From an uncultured Clostridia bacterium (GTDB lineage: Bacteria > Bacillota > Clostridia > Lachnospirales > Lachnospiraceae), in assembly GCA_947178015.1 (NCBI GenBank), contig CAMWWW010000191.1, forward strand, positions 1 through 5,003: a stretch of DNA of 5,003 nucleotides. The letters run 5' to 3'. The notes beneath the pieces were generated by a model. The model was not told the origin of the DNA and ran no database searches. It saw only the letters and a program-made list of their open reading frames with translations. The translations under genes and the position numbers were made by a program. Positions 1 through 5,003 of the stretch are shown piece by piece. The first letter of the stretch is position 1, and every line of letters begins with the position of its first letter.

Positions 1-6
1 GTTAAA

Positions 7-90
7 TGTGTGATATCATTTAAGAGATTTGTGCCAAATTCGTGCGGTGTTGTCGGCCATGTCAGCCGCATTTATTTCAAATATCACACA
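7..90. repeat. Inverted repeat with 10-bp perfect arms
   Basis: TGTGTGATAT (7-16) is exactly complementary to ATATCACACA (81-90), 64 nt apart. Inside it TGCGG (43-47) can pair with CCGCA (66-70), giving a possible nested stem. No T-run follows on either strand, so it is not a classical terminator. It may be a structured RNA region or part of a small mobile or repeated element. Confidence 0.5.
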
Positions 91-153
91 ACGTGAGCGT
101 GTATCGATGATTATTTTGACACGCTTTGGCGATGACGGAGGATTAAAAACCAT
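16..153 (-). CDS. Candidate 45-aa ORF after the ligase gene (unrecognised)
   Basis: An ATG at 153, 14 nt after the ligase stop, opens 45 codons ending in TGA at 16-18. The product is basic, starts MVFNPPSSPKRVKI and ends ARIWHKSLK; it has no membrane segment and matches no family I know. Upstream there is only AGGGGA, 10 nt away and overlapping the ligase stop, so translation is plausible but weakly supported. The same DNA also holds two inverted repeats and has long open stretches on the plus strand (1-96 in one frame, 14-190 in another), so the ORF may be an accident of a structured element. I would not count it as a gene without homologues. Confidence 0.2.
   Translation of the reverse strand: MVFNPPSSPKRVKIIIDTRSRCVIFEINAADMADNTARIWHKSLK
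96..125. repeat. Short inverted repeat next to the larger one
   Basis: AGCGTGT (96-102) and ACACGCT (119-125) form 7-bp arms with a 16-nt loop, directly beside the 7-90 repeat. There is no T-tract after the stem on either strand, so termination activity is doubtful. Confidence 0.4.
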
Positions 154-167
154 TCTCGAAAAATCCC

Positions 168-1694
168 CTAATATCGTTTTATCTTCTTAGATGGTGTTTT
201 TTCGAATTCTGTTGTTCTTACTTTTATATGATATATTCTTTTATAGATAGATGCTTTTTTGTTGTACTCATCCACTACCTTTTGAAGATAACCTAATATA
301 TCGTCTATTCCATTCTTTTTGGCATATTCGTAGTCGGGGAATATTTCTGCCTCGATCACGCCGTCCTGCTCTCTGACCAAGATCTCTTGTATTAAACGAT
401 CCTCGCCAATCTTATTTTCCAGCTCTTCGGGTGAGACATTTTCCCCATTTTTTGTGATAATCAGATTTTTCTTTCTTCCGGTTAGATAGACGAATCCCTC
501 TTCATCTACATAACCCAGATCTCCTGTGGCAAGCCATCCATCTTGCAGCACTTCTTTTGTCTGCTCTGGCATTTTGTAGTATCCTTGCATTACGGAGCTG
601 CCGCGCACCCACAGCTCATGGTCAACCACCTTCGCCTCACAGTTTGGAATAAGCTGGCCAACCGCCTCTTTCTTTATGTTCCAGCTAACGCTTGTACTGA
701 TAACTGGAGCGCACTCCGTCATGCCATAGCCCTGCAAAATGGTGATTCCATACTTTGCAAAGAGATCCAGATATGCGGGATTTAGATATGCGCCTCCGCT
801 GCATATCGTGTGAAGCTTATCTCCAAATACCTCTTTTCTCACGATCTGCGGCGGCACACCGGCAACCTCTTCCAGCTTCTTTGCCATGCTCTCAATCATG
901 AGAGGCACCATCAGTATCATATCAGGCTGGAAAAGCTTACAGTTCTTTGCCACACGCATCAGAGAATCATTGATGCAGATCACACTTCCCAGCGATATTC
1001 CTTTTAGAATATCCATGCTGAGGCAATAGGCATGATGAATGGGTAGTACGGACAGAATGACGGTTCTGGACGGAATCTTCATATCTAGGCAGGTGGCATT
1101 TTCTGCCATATTCCGGTGCGTCAGCATGACGCCCTTGCTTTTTCCAGTCGTACCAGAAGTAAACATAATTGTGCAGAGTTTTTCTGGTTCCGGCTGATAT
1201 GCAAAGCCTGCCTTTTGTTCCATCAACGCATCTTGCTCCGCCAACAGCGCTTGAAAGGAAAGCGCTTGGTTATCATGCTCCTGTTTCTGTATGGAGATCA
1301 GATGTTTCAGCTTTGGGCAGCGTTCCTTCACTATCGCCGCCACATCCTGCCTTATTTCATCTAGCACCAGCACCGTACTATCCGAACGATCGATAAGCTC
1401 ACACATTTCCTCAGCAGGAAGAGAGACATCAAGCGGAACCGCCACACTTCCACTGTTCACTGTGCCAAGATACGCCACAAGCCAAGGATACGAGGTTAGA
1501 CCGGTAATTGCCACATGACTCCCCTGCTCCTGCAATGCACAAAGCGCAAAAGAAAAACGCTCGCTGTCCTGCTTAAGCTGCGTGTAAGATTTCTTCTCAA
1601 CCTGTTCCTTTCCCACCTTGTAGCGAACGGCATCCTCTGCTCCAAACTGTCCCTCTGCTCCCACAAGAATATCCCGAATTGTACTATATACCAT
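168..1694 (-). CDS. Stand-alone acyl-AMP ligase (class I adenylate-forming enzyme), probable loader of the adjacent carrier protein
   Basis: The 508-aa protein has the full motif set of the ANL superfamily: P-loop TSGTTGKSKG (179-188), GYGMTE (322-327), TGDLG (390-394), the hinge/A8 region beginning GRKKNLI (406-412) with SPEELE (421-426), and a C-terminal KTPSKKIKR (499-507) in which Lys504 aligns with the catalytic A10 lysine. The usual Gly before that lysine is Lys here. The A4 region reads LPIHHAYCL (217-225), as in fatty-acyl/aryl ligases, rather than the FDxS of amino-acid-activating domains, so an acyl acid is the likelier substrate (inference). The chain ends right after A10, with no fused carrier or condensation domain. 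The start is preceded by GGGGAG four nt upstream, and the carrier-protein gene ends 20 nt before it. Family experts would expect an acyl-adenylate passed to a phosphopantetheine thiol. A plain acyl-CoA ligase is the main alternative. Family assignment is secure; substrate and acceptor are not. Confidence 0.93.
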   Translation of the reverse strand: MVYSTIRDILVGAEGQFGAEDAVRYKVGKEQVEKKSYTQLKQDSERFSFALCALQEQGSHVAITGLTSYPWLVAYLGTVNSGSVAVPLDVSLPAEEMCELIDRSDSTVLVLDEIRQDVAAIVKERCPKLKHLISIQKQEHDNQALSFQALLAEQDALMEQKAGFAYQPEPEKLCTIMFTSGTTGKSKGVMLTHRNMAENATCLDMKIPSRTVILSVLPIHHAYCLSMDILKGISLGSVICINDSLMRVAKNCKLFQPDMILMVPLMIESMAKKLEEVAGVPPQIVRKEVFGDKLHTICSGGAYLNPAYLDLFAKYGITILQGYGMTECAPVISTSVSWNIKKEAVGQLIPNCEAKVVDHELWVRGSSVMQGYYKMPEQTKEVLQDGWLATGDLGYVDEEGFVYLTGRKKNLIITKNGENVSPEELENKIGEDRLIQEILVREQDGVIEAEIFPDYEYAKKNGIDDILGYLQKVVDEYNKKASIYKRIYHIKVRTTEFEKTPSKKIKRY

Positions 1695-1714
1695 AGTCTC
1701 CCCCTTTTTCTTCC

Positions 1715-1942
1715 CTACGCCTTCAATGACTCCAGATAGCTGACAGCCTCAGATACCGTGCGGATATCGGCAGCCTTCTGCTGATCAATCTCCACATCAA
1801 GCTCATCCTCCAGCTCTCCCAGCATACTCATAAAATCAAATGAAGTAAAACCCAAATCCTCCATAAATCTGGATTCCCCCGTAATCTGATCGGGACTTAC
1901 CTCCACATAATTGCAGATTACCTTTACTAGCTTCTCAAACAT
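1715..1942 (-). CDS. Discrete acyl/peptidyl carrier protein
   Basis: This 75-aa acidic protein has the size and pattern of a type II acyl carrier protein. The phosphopantetheine site is DLGFTSFDFMSM (29-40), with Ser34 as the likely attachment residue. The classical DSL motif is TSF here, as is common in carrier proteins of NRPS-like and DltC-like systems rather than the fatty-acid synthase AcpP. The following segment (ELEDELDVEID, 43-53) matches helix 2 and the loop that partner enzymes read. AGGAG lies 8 nt upstream of the ATG. It sits between the condensation enzyme (73 nt upstream) and the acyl-AMP ligase (20 nt downstream), which suggests that it carries the acyl group from the ligase to the condensation enzyme. 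No phosphopantetheinyl transferase gene is in the window, so modification must rely on one encoded elsewhere. Confidence 0.93.
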   Translation of the reverse strand: MFEKLVKVICNYVEVSPDQITGESRFMEDLGFTSFDFMSMLGELEDELDVEIDQQKAADIRTVSEAVSYLESLKA

Positions 1943-2015
1943 GGATTTTTCTCCTCTCTATGTATGGATTCCTATCAAAGCAAACATTCCCCATCTGCTT
2001 CGCTGCTTGCCAAGA

Positions 2016-3419
2016 TTAAACCAAATTCATAATATCGCCGATTGTCAAATTTGGATTCTCAATTCCCTTAAACATAATTTTGCACAAATAATAATACAGA
2101 TACTCCAACTGCTCCTTGGATACCGCCTTTATCTGATGCTCAAAATTAAAATCAAGTCCATTGTCCTCCGGGCGATGCATAACAGTGAGATACATTGCCT
2201 GCGTGGTCGCGCCATTGGGATACCATTTTGTCTTATAGCGGATATCTCCCAGCTTATCCAAACCTTTATCACGAAGCGTCATAGGCTGATAGGTCAAAGA
2301 CATCGGTTCATAGGTCTGCCCATTTTCATTGTGATACGCTTGCCTGCGATATGCAAAATAGGAAACGGGATCGTAGTTGGCATGACGGAACATTTCATTC
2401 TGCCGATTACGTATCTCACAGATTCCCTCCATAAAAGTTTTATCTTTCGGAATAATGGTACGGAATGGAAAGGAATGAATTCTTGTGCCGCCAGACTTTT
2501 TCTCAAGCAGCGTCGCCCTTCTCGCAATCGCTGTATTGATCGAGACATCATCATTTCCATTCATTTTCTGAAAATAGGTGCGAAGACCCATCAAAAGCAA
2601 ACAAACCAAGGATACATGATGCTGTTCGCAAAAATCCATCAACCGCTTGGTCGGCGCACCCTCCAGATGAAAAATATCCAAGGCAGAATCCACCGAATCG
2701 GAGACATTGACCGCCGCCCGAAGCTTCTTATTCTTGGTCTTTCTTCTCTCCTCCTTCAACCTTTTAGGACCGTCAATCCCATTGTAGATTGGCTCAGAGC
2801 TGTCAATTAACTTATGGAAAAATTCCTCATCTCTCTCCCTCGCTCTACATCCCTTTTCATAGGCAAGATCCTTCTCAAGCTGTTCAATATAGGAGGCCAT
2901 CTCCTTTGGATATTCCACTCCCTCAAAATTAGCGCTGCAATACAGCTCTATAATATCCTTCATAAAACAGATTAAGGACTGCGCATCCATGGTCAAATGA
3001 TCCACCAGCAAATAGATCCCATTGTAACCATCTGGCATACGAATCATAACCAGCCGGTTCATCGGGCTGTCCTCCCTTTTAAATGGAACCTCCGTCCACC
3101 TTTGCAGCTCTGCCTCTGCCTCCTCCATGGTGGAGCCTGTGAAATCTACAAACTCAATGTCTCTCTCTTCCTTCTCCACCACATATTGATACCAAACTTC
3201 ATCCTTGTCCTTTGCAAAGCGCAGACGCATGGAATCGCAGCGCTCATATGCTTTGTAGATCGCCTTTTTCAGCTCTCCAAAATCAAGATCTGCCTCAATG
3301 GTCAGGCTGGTTCCAATATTTACCACCTGCTTCTTAGGACAATACTTTAGATAAAATATATGGAATTTCTGGGCAACCGTCAATGGATACACCGGATACC
3401 CTTTTCTTTTTCTCATCAT
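2016..3419 (-). CDS. Stand-alone condensation-domain acyltransferase (NRPS C-domain superfamily)
   Basis: The 467-aa protein has the length of a single CAT-like condensation domain. The active-site motif is DHLTMDA (140-146): His141 aligns with the catalytic second His of HHxxxDG and Asp145 with the structural Asp, while the first His is Asp and the final Gly is Ala. Other agreements are an N-terminal YPLTVAQK segment (11-18), a SINTAIARR plus GTRIHSFPFRTIIP stretch in the second half that resembles the conserved C-domain core before a Pro, and a C-terminal tail (FNFEHQ then LTIGDIMNL) typical of the family. No membrane segment or signal peptide is seen. GGAGG sits 7 nt before the first ATG. 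A second ATG follows immediately, so the start may be one codon later. Family members join an acyl or aminoacyl thioester to an amine or hydroxyl. Being next to a carrier protein and ligase, this one probably uses the loaded carrier as donor (inference); the acceptor is unknown. PapA-type or wax-ester-type acyltransferases are close alternatives. Confidence 0.85.
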   Translation of the reverse strand: MMRKRKGYPVYPLTVAQKFHIFYLKYCPKKQVVNIGTSLTIEADLDFGELKKAIYKAYERCDSMRLRFAKDKDEVWYQYVVEKEERDIEFVDFTGSTMEEAEAELQRWTEVPFKREDSPMNRLVMIRMPDGYNGIYLLVDHLTMDAQSLICFMKDIIELYCSANFEGVEYPKEMASYIEQLEKDLAYEKGCRARERDEEFFHKLIDSSEPIYNGIDGPKRLKEERRKTKNKKLRAAVNVSDSVDSALDIFHLEGAPTKRLMDFCEQHHVSLVCLLLMGLRTYFQKMNGNDDVSINTAIARRATLLEKKSGGTRIHSFPFRTIIPKDKTFMEGICEIRNRQNEMFRHANYDPVSYFAYRRQAYHNENGQTYEPMSLTYQPMTLRDKGLDKLGDIRYKTKWYPNGATTQAMYLTVMHRPEDNGLDFNFEHQIKAVSKEQLEYLYYYLCKIMFKGIENPNLTIGDIMNLV

Positions 3420-3456
3420 CCTGTTACCTCCCGCATCGCTTTTCCATCCTTACTAT

Positions 3457-3474
3457 GCTATAAATGCTATAAAT
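3457..3474. repeat. Tandem 9-bp duplication across the hydrolase stop codon
   Basis: GCTATAAAT occurs twice back to back. On the minus strand the unit includes the hydrolase stop TAG, so the same Leu-stop is repeated in frame nine bases later, giving two tandem in-frame stops. It looks like a small slippage duplication. Confidence 0.7.
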
Positions 3475-4405
3475 CATCGATAAAATCATTGAGTGCGCTC
3501 TCATACGTCTCCATGGCTTTGTAATAGCTTTCTGCATGCGCGGCTCCCTCCACAATCAGCTTTCTTTTCGGCGCACTACAGCTTTCAAAGATCCTCTCGC
3601 ACATACTTGCCGGCACAAAGGTATCCGCAGAGCCATGAATCATTAAAATCGGCACCGATGCTTTTCTGACCTCTCTCGCCGCATTGCACTCATCCATCCC
3701 ATAGCCCGCCTTCTTCCGATTAATATAATCTGCAATCGCAATTACCGGAAACGCCGGAAGATGATACATGGTGTGCAGCACATACGTAAAGACCTCCTTG
3801 GGCGAGGTAAAACCGCAGTCAGAGACAATCCCCTTTACCTGCTTTGGCAGCGCAAGTCCACTTGTCATCAGCACCGTCGCACCTCCCATCGAGATCCCGT
3901 GCAGCAAAAGCTCTACCTCCTCCCCGCACTCCTCGATCGCCCATTCTATCCATCGAAGCGCGTCCTTTCTGTCAAGACAGCCAAAGCCAATATAGACTCC
4001 CTCGCTCTTTCCATGCGCCCGCGCATCCGGCAAAAGCATACCATAACCCCTCTTTTGATAATAATCTGAGAGTCCAATAAAATCCTTCATGCCCTCGCTG
4101 GTATAACCATGAAAACAAATCACAAGCTTTTTTCTGTCCGCCCCCGGAAAATAATTTGCATAAAGCCTAAGCCCGTCCTCCGACTCACAAGACACCTCCC
4201 TGTGCTCTCTTAAAAGCATCGCTTCCTTCCGCTGTCCAATAAGAGTCCTATACTGATTCCAGTCCGTACCCGCCATCTTTATGGTGCGCTCCACTTTGGC
4301 ATTGCCCCGCATCATGGTTCTGCGGTAAAAATATACCGCCTCCGCAAGCTGTGAAGCCGTAAGCACTCCAGCAATGGCGGCAAGCTTTCCAACAAAACGC
4401 TTCAT
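3467..4405 (-). CDS. Membrane-anchored alpha/beta-hydrolase (serine esterase/thioesterase-like)
   Basis: With the start at 4405 this is a 312-aa protein. Residues 1-28 (KRFVGK, then a hydrophobic stretch to about 27, then RR) look like an uncleaved signal anchor, placing the enzyme at the membrane with the catalytic domain probably outside. The fold motifs are in order: oxyanion FHGYTS (98-103), nucleophile elbow GISMGG with Ser172 (170-175), acid Asp261 in GSADTFVP, and His290 in GAAHAES. It resembles the Bacillus YqkD-type family of anchored hydrolases with unknown substrates. A longer reading from 4462 would overlap the upstream gene and lacks support, whereas AGGAGG lies 6 nt before the ATG at 4405. 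The gene follows the SCP2 gene by 37 nt and precedes the condensation enzyme by 47 nt. In this context it may release or trim an acyl product, or cleave a lipid to supply substrate; both are inference. The fold call is strong, the substrate unknown. Confidence 0.88.
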   Translation of the reverse strand: MKRFVGKLAAIAGVLTASQLAEAVYFYRRTMMRGNAKVERTIKMAGTDWNQYRTLIGQRKEAMLLREHREVSCESEDGLRLYANYFPGADRKKLVICFHGYTSEGMKDFIGLSDYYQKRGYGMLLPDARAHGKSEGVYIGFGCLDRKDALRWIEWAIEECGEEVELLLHGISMGGATVLMTSGLALPKQVKGIVSDCGFTSPKEVFTYVLHTMYHLPAFPVIAIADYINRKKAGYGMDECNAAREVRKASVPILMIHGSADTFVPASMCERIFESCSAPKRKLIVEGAAHAESYYKAMETYESALNDFIDDL

Positions 4406-4411
4406 CTCACG

Positions 4412-4417
4412 CCTCCT
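4412..4417 (-). promoter_or_regulatory. Ribosome binding site setting the hydrolase start
   Basis: AGGAGG on the minus strand lies 6 nt before the ATG at 4405. It places the hydrophobic anchor directly at the N-terminus and removes the overlap with the SCP2 gene that the longer reading would need. Confidence 0.85.
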
Positions 4418-4442
4418 CTCTGTGCTGCCACACAAGCTGTGC

Positions 4443-4775
4443 CTATTTCTTTCTGCTCTCAATCAAATCCTTAAGCTTAAGCGCCTTGTCAATATTTCCT
4501 TCCACCTTAAGCCTTCCCGTAAGAAATGCATTAACTGGATCTAAGGTTCCCTCCGCAATCTTTTTAAGCCTCTCAGCCGTGCAGATAAACATGGCATCTC
4601 TGTCATAATATTCATACGGCTCTACATAAAGCTTGCCATCCTTCACTTCCACATAAAAGATTCCCTCTGCCTCACCGACAATATTAAACTGATATGCCAG
4701 ATGTTCCTTCACATCACTCACATCTGCGTCCATAAATACACTTTTAACCTCTGCAAAAAATTCTGAATATGTCAT
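4443..4775 (-). CDS. SCP2 sterol/lipid-binding domain protein
   Basis: With the start at 4775 the product is 110 aa, the size of a lone SCP2 domain. The diagnostic part is the C-terminal half: GTLDPVNAFLTGRLKVEGNI (76-95) followed by DKALKLKDLIE, which matches the SCP2 pattern of a 'LDP..AF..G.LKV.G' strand and a closing helix. The preceding beta strands (GIFYVEVKDGKLYVEP, 38-53) form the expected sheet. SCP2 domains bind acyl chains, fatty acyl-CoA or other hydrophobic ligands in a tunnel; they are not normally enzymes. There is no signal peptide, so it is probably cytosolic. In-frame ATGs exist at 4805 and 4790, but GGAGG lies 8 nt before the ATG at 4775, which decides the start. As first gene of the operon, behind the regulated promoter, it may hold or shuttle the hydrophobic substrate or product of the ligase/carrier/condensation set (inference). 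Confidence 0.88.
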   Translation of the reverse strand: MTYSEFFAEVKSVFMDADVSDVKEHLAYQFNIVGEAEGIFYVEVKDGKLYVEPYEYYDRDAMFICTAERLKKIAEGTLDPVNAFLTGRLKVEGNIDKALKLKDLIESRKK

Positions 4776-4783
4776 CTTCCATT

Positions 4784-4788
4784 CCTCC
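4784..4788 (-). promoter_or_regulatory. Ribosome binding site setting the SCP2 gene start
   Basis: GGAGG on the minus strand lies 8 nt before the ATG at 4775. It supports that start over the in-frame ATGs at 4805 and 4790. Confidence 0.8.
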
Positions 4789-4868
4789 ATTTTCTCATTC
4801 AACAAACGATCGGCATACCACCATAGGGTACTATTTGACTAACCGTGGACTATCTACCACAAGCCACA

Positions 4869-4887
4869 TTTCGACCGCAAGTCGAAA
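4869..4887. promoter_or_regulatory. Second operator-like perfect palindrome in the early transcribed region
   Basis: TTTCGACCGCAAGTCGAAA is a perfect inverted repeat with 7-bp arms and a 5-nt centre. Aligned at its centre (4878) with the site at 4914-4930 it shares TTCGACC, then (A/G)GTC at the same offset. The two centres are 44 bp apart, about four helical turns, so both sites face the same side of the DNA. It would occupy roughly +8 to +26 relative to the predicted start. Confidence 0.65.
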
Positions 4888-4900
4888 ATTATTCAAAAAT

Positions 4901-4929
4901 AGAATAACATTAATTCGACCAACGGTCAA
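4901..4929 (-). promoter_or_regulatory. Predicted sigma-A type promoter of the operon
   Basis: Read on the minus strand, TTGACC (4929-4924) serves as the -35 box, followed by exactly 17 nt and then TATTCT (4906-4901) as the -10 box. TG lies one base before the -10, an extended -10 feature. A/T-rich sequence lies upstream. Transcription would start near 4894, leaving a leader of about 119 nt before the first gene. The -35 is 5 of 6 to consensus and the -10 is 4 of 6. No other equally good pair was seen close to the gene. This is prediction from sequence only. Confidence 0.7.
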
Positions 4930-4930
4930 T
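4914..4930. promoter_or_regulatory. Operator-like palindrome overlapping the -35 box
   Basis: TTCGACCAACGGTCAAT has GACC/GGTC arms around a 3-nt centre (centre at 4922), with further partial symmetry outside. The -35 hexamer lies inside it, so a bound protein would block RNA polymerase. Arm sequence and size resemble operators of TetR-family repressors, but the regulator is not in the window, so the family is inferred. Confidence 0.65.
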
Positions 4931-4935
4931 ATATT

Positions 4936-4963
4936 TTTACAACTGTGTATAAGTTTTTGTAAA
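4936..4963. repeat. Inverted repeat just upstream of the promoter
   Basis: TTTACAA (4936-4942) and TTGTAAA (4957-4963) form 7-bp arms around a 14-nt centre. The centre carries TTATACACA on the minus strand, a match to the DnaA-box pattern TTWTNCACA, and TACA-N4-TGTA overlaps the left arm. The block abuts the -35 region, so it could bind an activator or second regulator or simply be an A/T-rich upstream element. Function is not established. Confidence 0.35.
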
Positions 4964-4982
4964 GGCGATTTATGTAATCATT

Positions 4983-4996
4983 TTCGACAAAGGTCC
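4983..4996. promoter_or_regulatory. Possible third, degenerate operator copy at the window edge
   Basis: TTCGACAAAGGTCC repeats the TTCGAC and GGTC halves of the two better sites, but with a 4-nt rather than 5-nt gap between GAC and GTC. It lies upstream of the promoter. It may be a weak auxiliary site or chance. Confidence 0.25.
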
Positions 4997-5003
4997 GCAT
5001 AGC

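Noticed and set aside
1..167. Rho-independent terminator after the ligase gene
   Set aside because: The stems present are not followed by a T-run on the minus strand, so no intrinsic terminator can be supported; the transcript may continue beyond the window.
1715..1942. Assignment of the ligase and carrier genes as a D-alanylation (dltA/dltC) system
   Set aside because: No DltB-type multi-pass acyltransferase or DltD is present, and the ligase A4 region (LPIHHAYCL) looks like an acyl-acid rather than amino-acid activator.
1943..2015. The 73-nt gap before the carrier-protein gene as a terminator or internal promoter
   Set aside because: Only a 5-bp imperfect stem (AAGCA/TGCTT) without a T-tract is present, and no convincing -35/-10 pair; it looks like an ordinary intergenic spacer.
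1911..2810. A 299-codon plus-strand open frame opposite the condensation gene
   Set aside because: It lies antisense to a gene with clear family motifs, has no ribosome binding site and its translation is low-complexity Ile/Leu/His-rich, as expected of a shadow frame.
4406..4462. N-terminal extension of the hydrolase from the ATG at 4462
   Set aside because: It would overlap the SCP2 gene end, adds a polar Arg-rich leader before the membrane anchor, and ignores the AGGAGG 6 nt before the ATG at 4405.
4769..5002. Plus-strand open frame running off the right edge as a divergent regulator
   Set aside because: It starts inside the SCP2 gene on the opposite strand, crosses the promoter and operators, and does not encode a helix-turn-helix or other recognisable domain.
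4926..5003. Open minus-strand frame at the right edge ending in TGA at 4926-4928, possible tail of an upstream gene
   Set aside because: Only 25 codons are visible, the frame ends within the predicted -35 box and operator, and the translation has no recognisable features; it cannot be separated from chance.

Overview
The window reads as a bacterial chromosome segment carrying one five-gene operon, entirely on the minus strand, so transcription runs from right to left. Strong purine-rich Shine-Dalgarno sites (GGAGG types), a moderate-to-low GC content and the character of the proteins suggest a Gram-positive Clostridia-like organism, perhaps Lachnospiraceae. That assignment is inference, since there is no rRNA or marker gene here.

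Right end (about 4776-5003): a non-coding control region. It holds a well-formed minus-strand promoter (TTGACC, 17-nt spacer, TATTCT with an upstream TG). One GACC/GGTC palindrome overlaps the -35 box and a second, perfect 19-bp palindrome lies just after the expected transcription start. Their shared pattern, TTCGACC-N3-(A/G)GTC, looks like a dimeric repressor operator of the TetR kind. No regulator gene is visible in the window.

Operon in transcription order: (1) a 110-aa SCP2-type lipid-binding protein; (2) a 312-aa alpha/beta-hydrolase with an N-terminal membrane anchor and a complete Ser-Asp-His triad; (3) a 467-aa stand-alone condensation-domain acyltransferase with a modified HHxxxDG motif (DHLTMDA); (4) a 75-aa acyl carrier protein with a phosphopantetheine serine; (5) a 508-aa stand-alone acyl-AMP ligase. 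Gaps between genes are 37, 47, 73 and 20 nt, each with a ribosome binding site and none with a convincing terminator, so co-transcription is likely.

Inferred joint role: the ligase activates a carboxylic acid, probably a fatty or other acyl acid rather than an alpha-amino acid, and loads it onto the carrier protein. The condensation enzyme then transfers the acyl group to an unknown amine or alcohol. The SCP2 protein and the anchored hydrolase may bind, release or trim a lipid-like substrate or product at the membrane. This is a dissociated, minimal NRPS-like acyl-transfer pathway whose product I cannot name.

Left end (1-167): no recognisable gene, but inverted repeats and a 45-codon open frame starting 14 nt after the ligase stop. 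It may be a structured element or the edge of a repeat.
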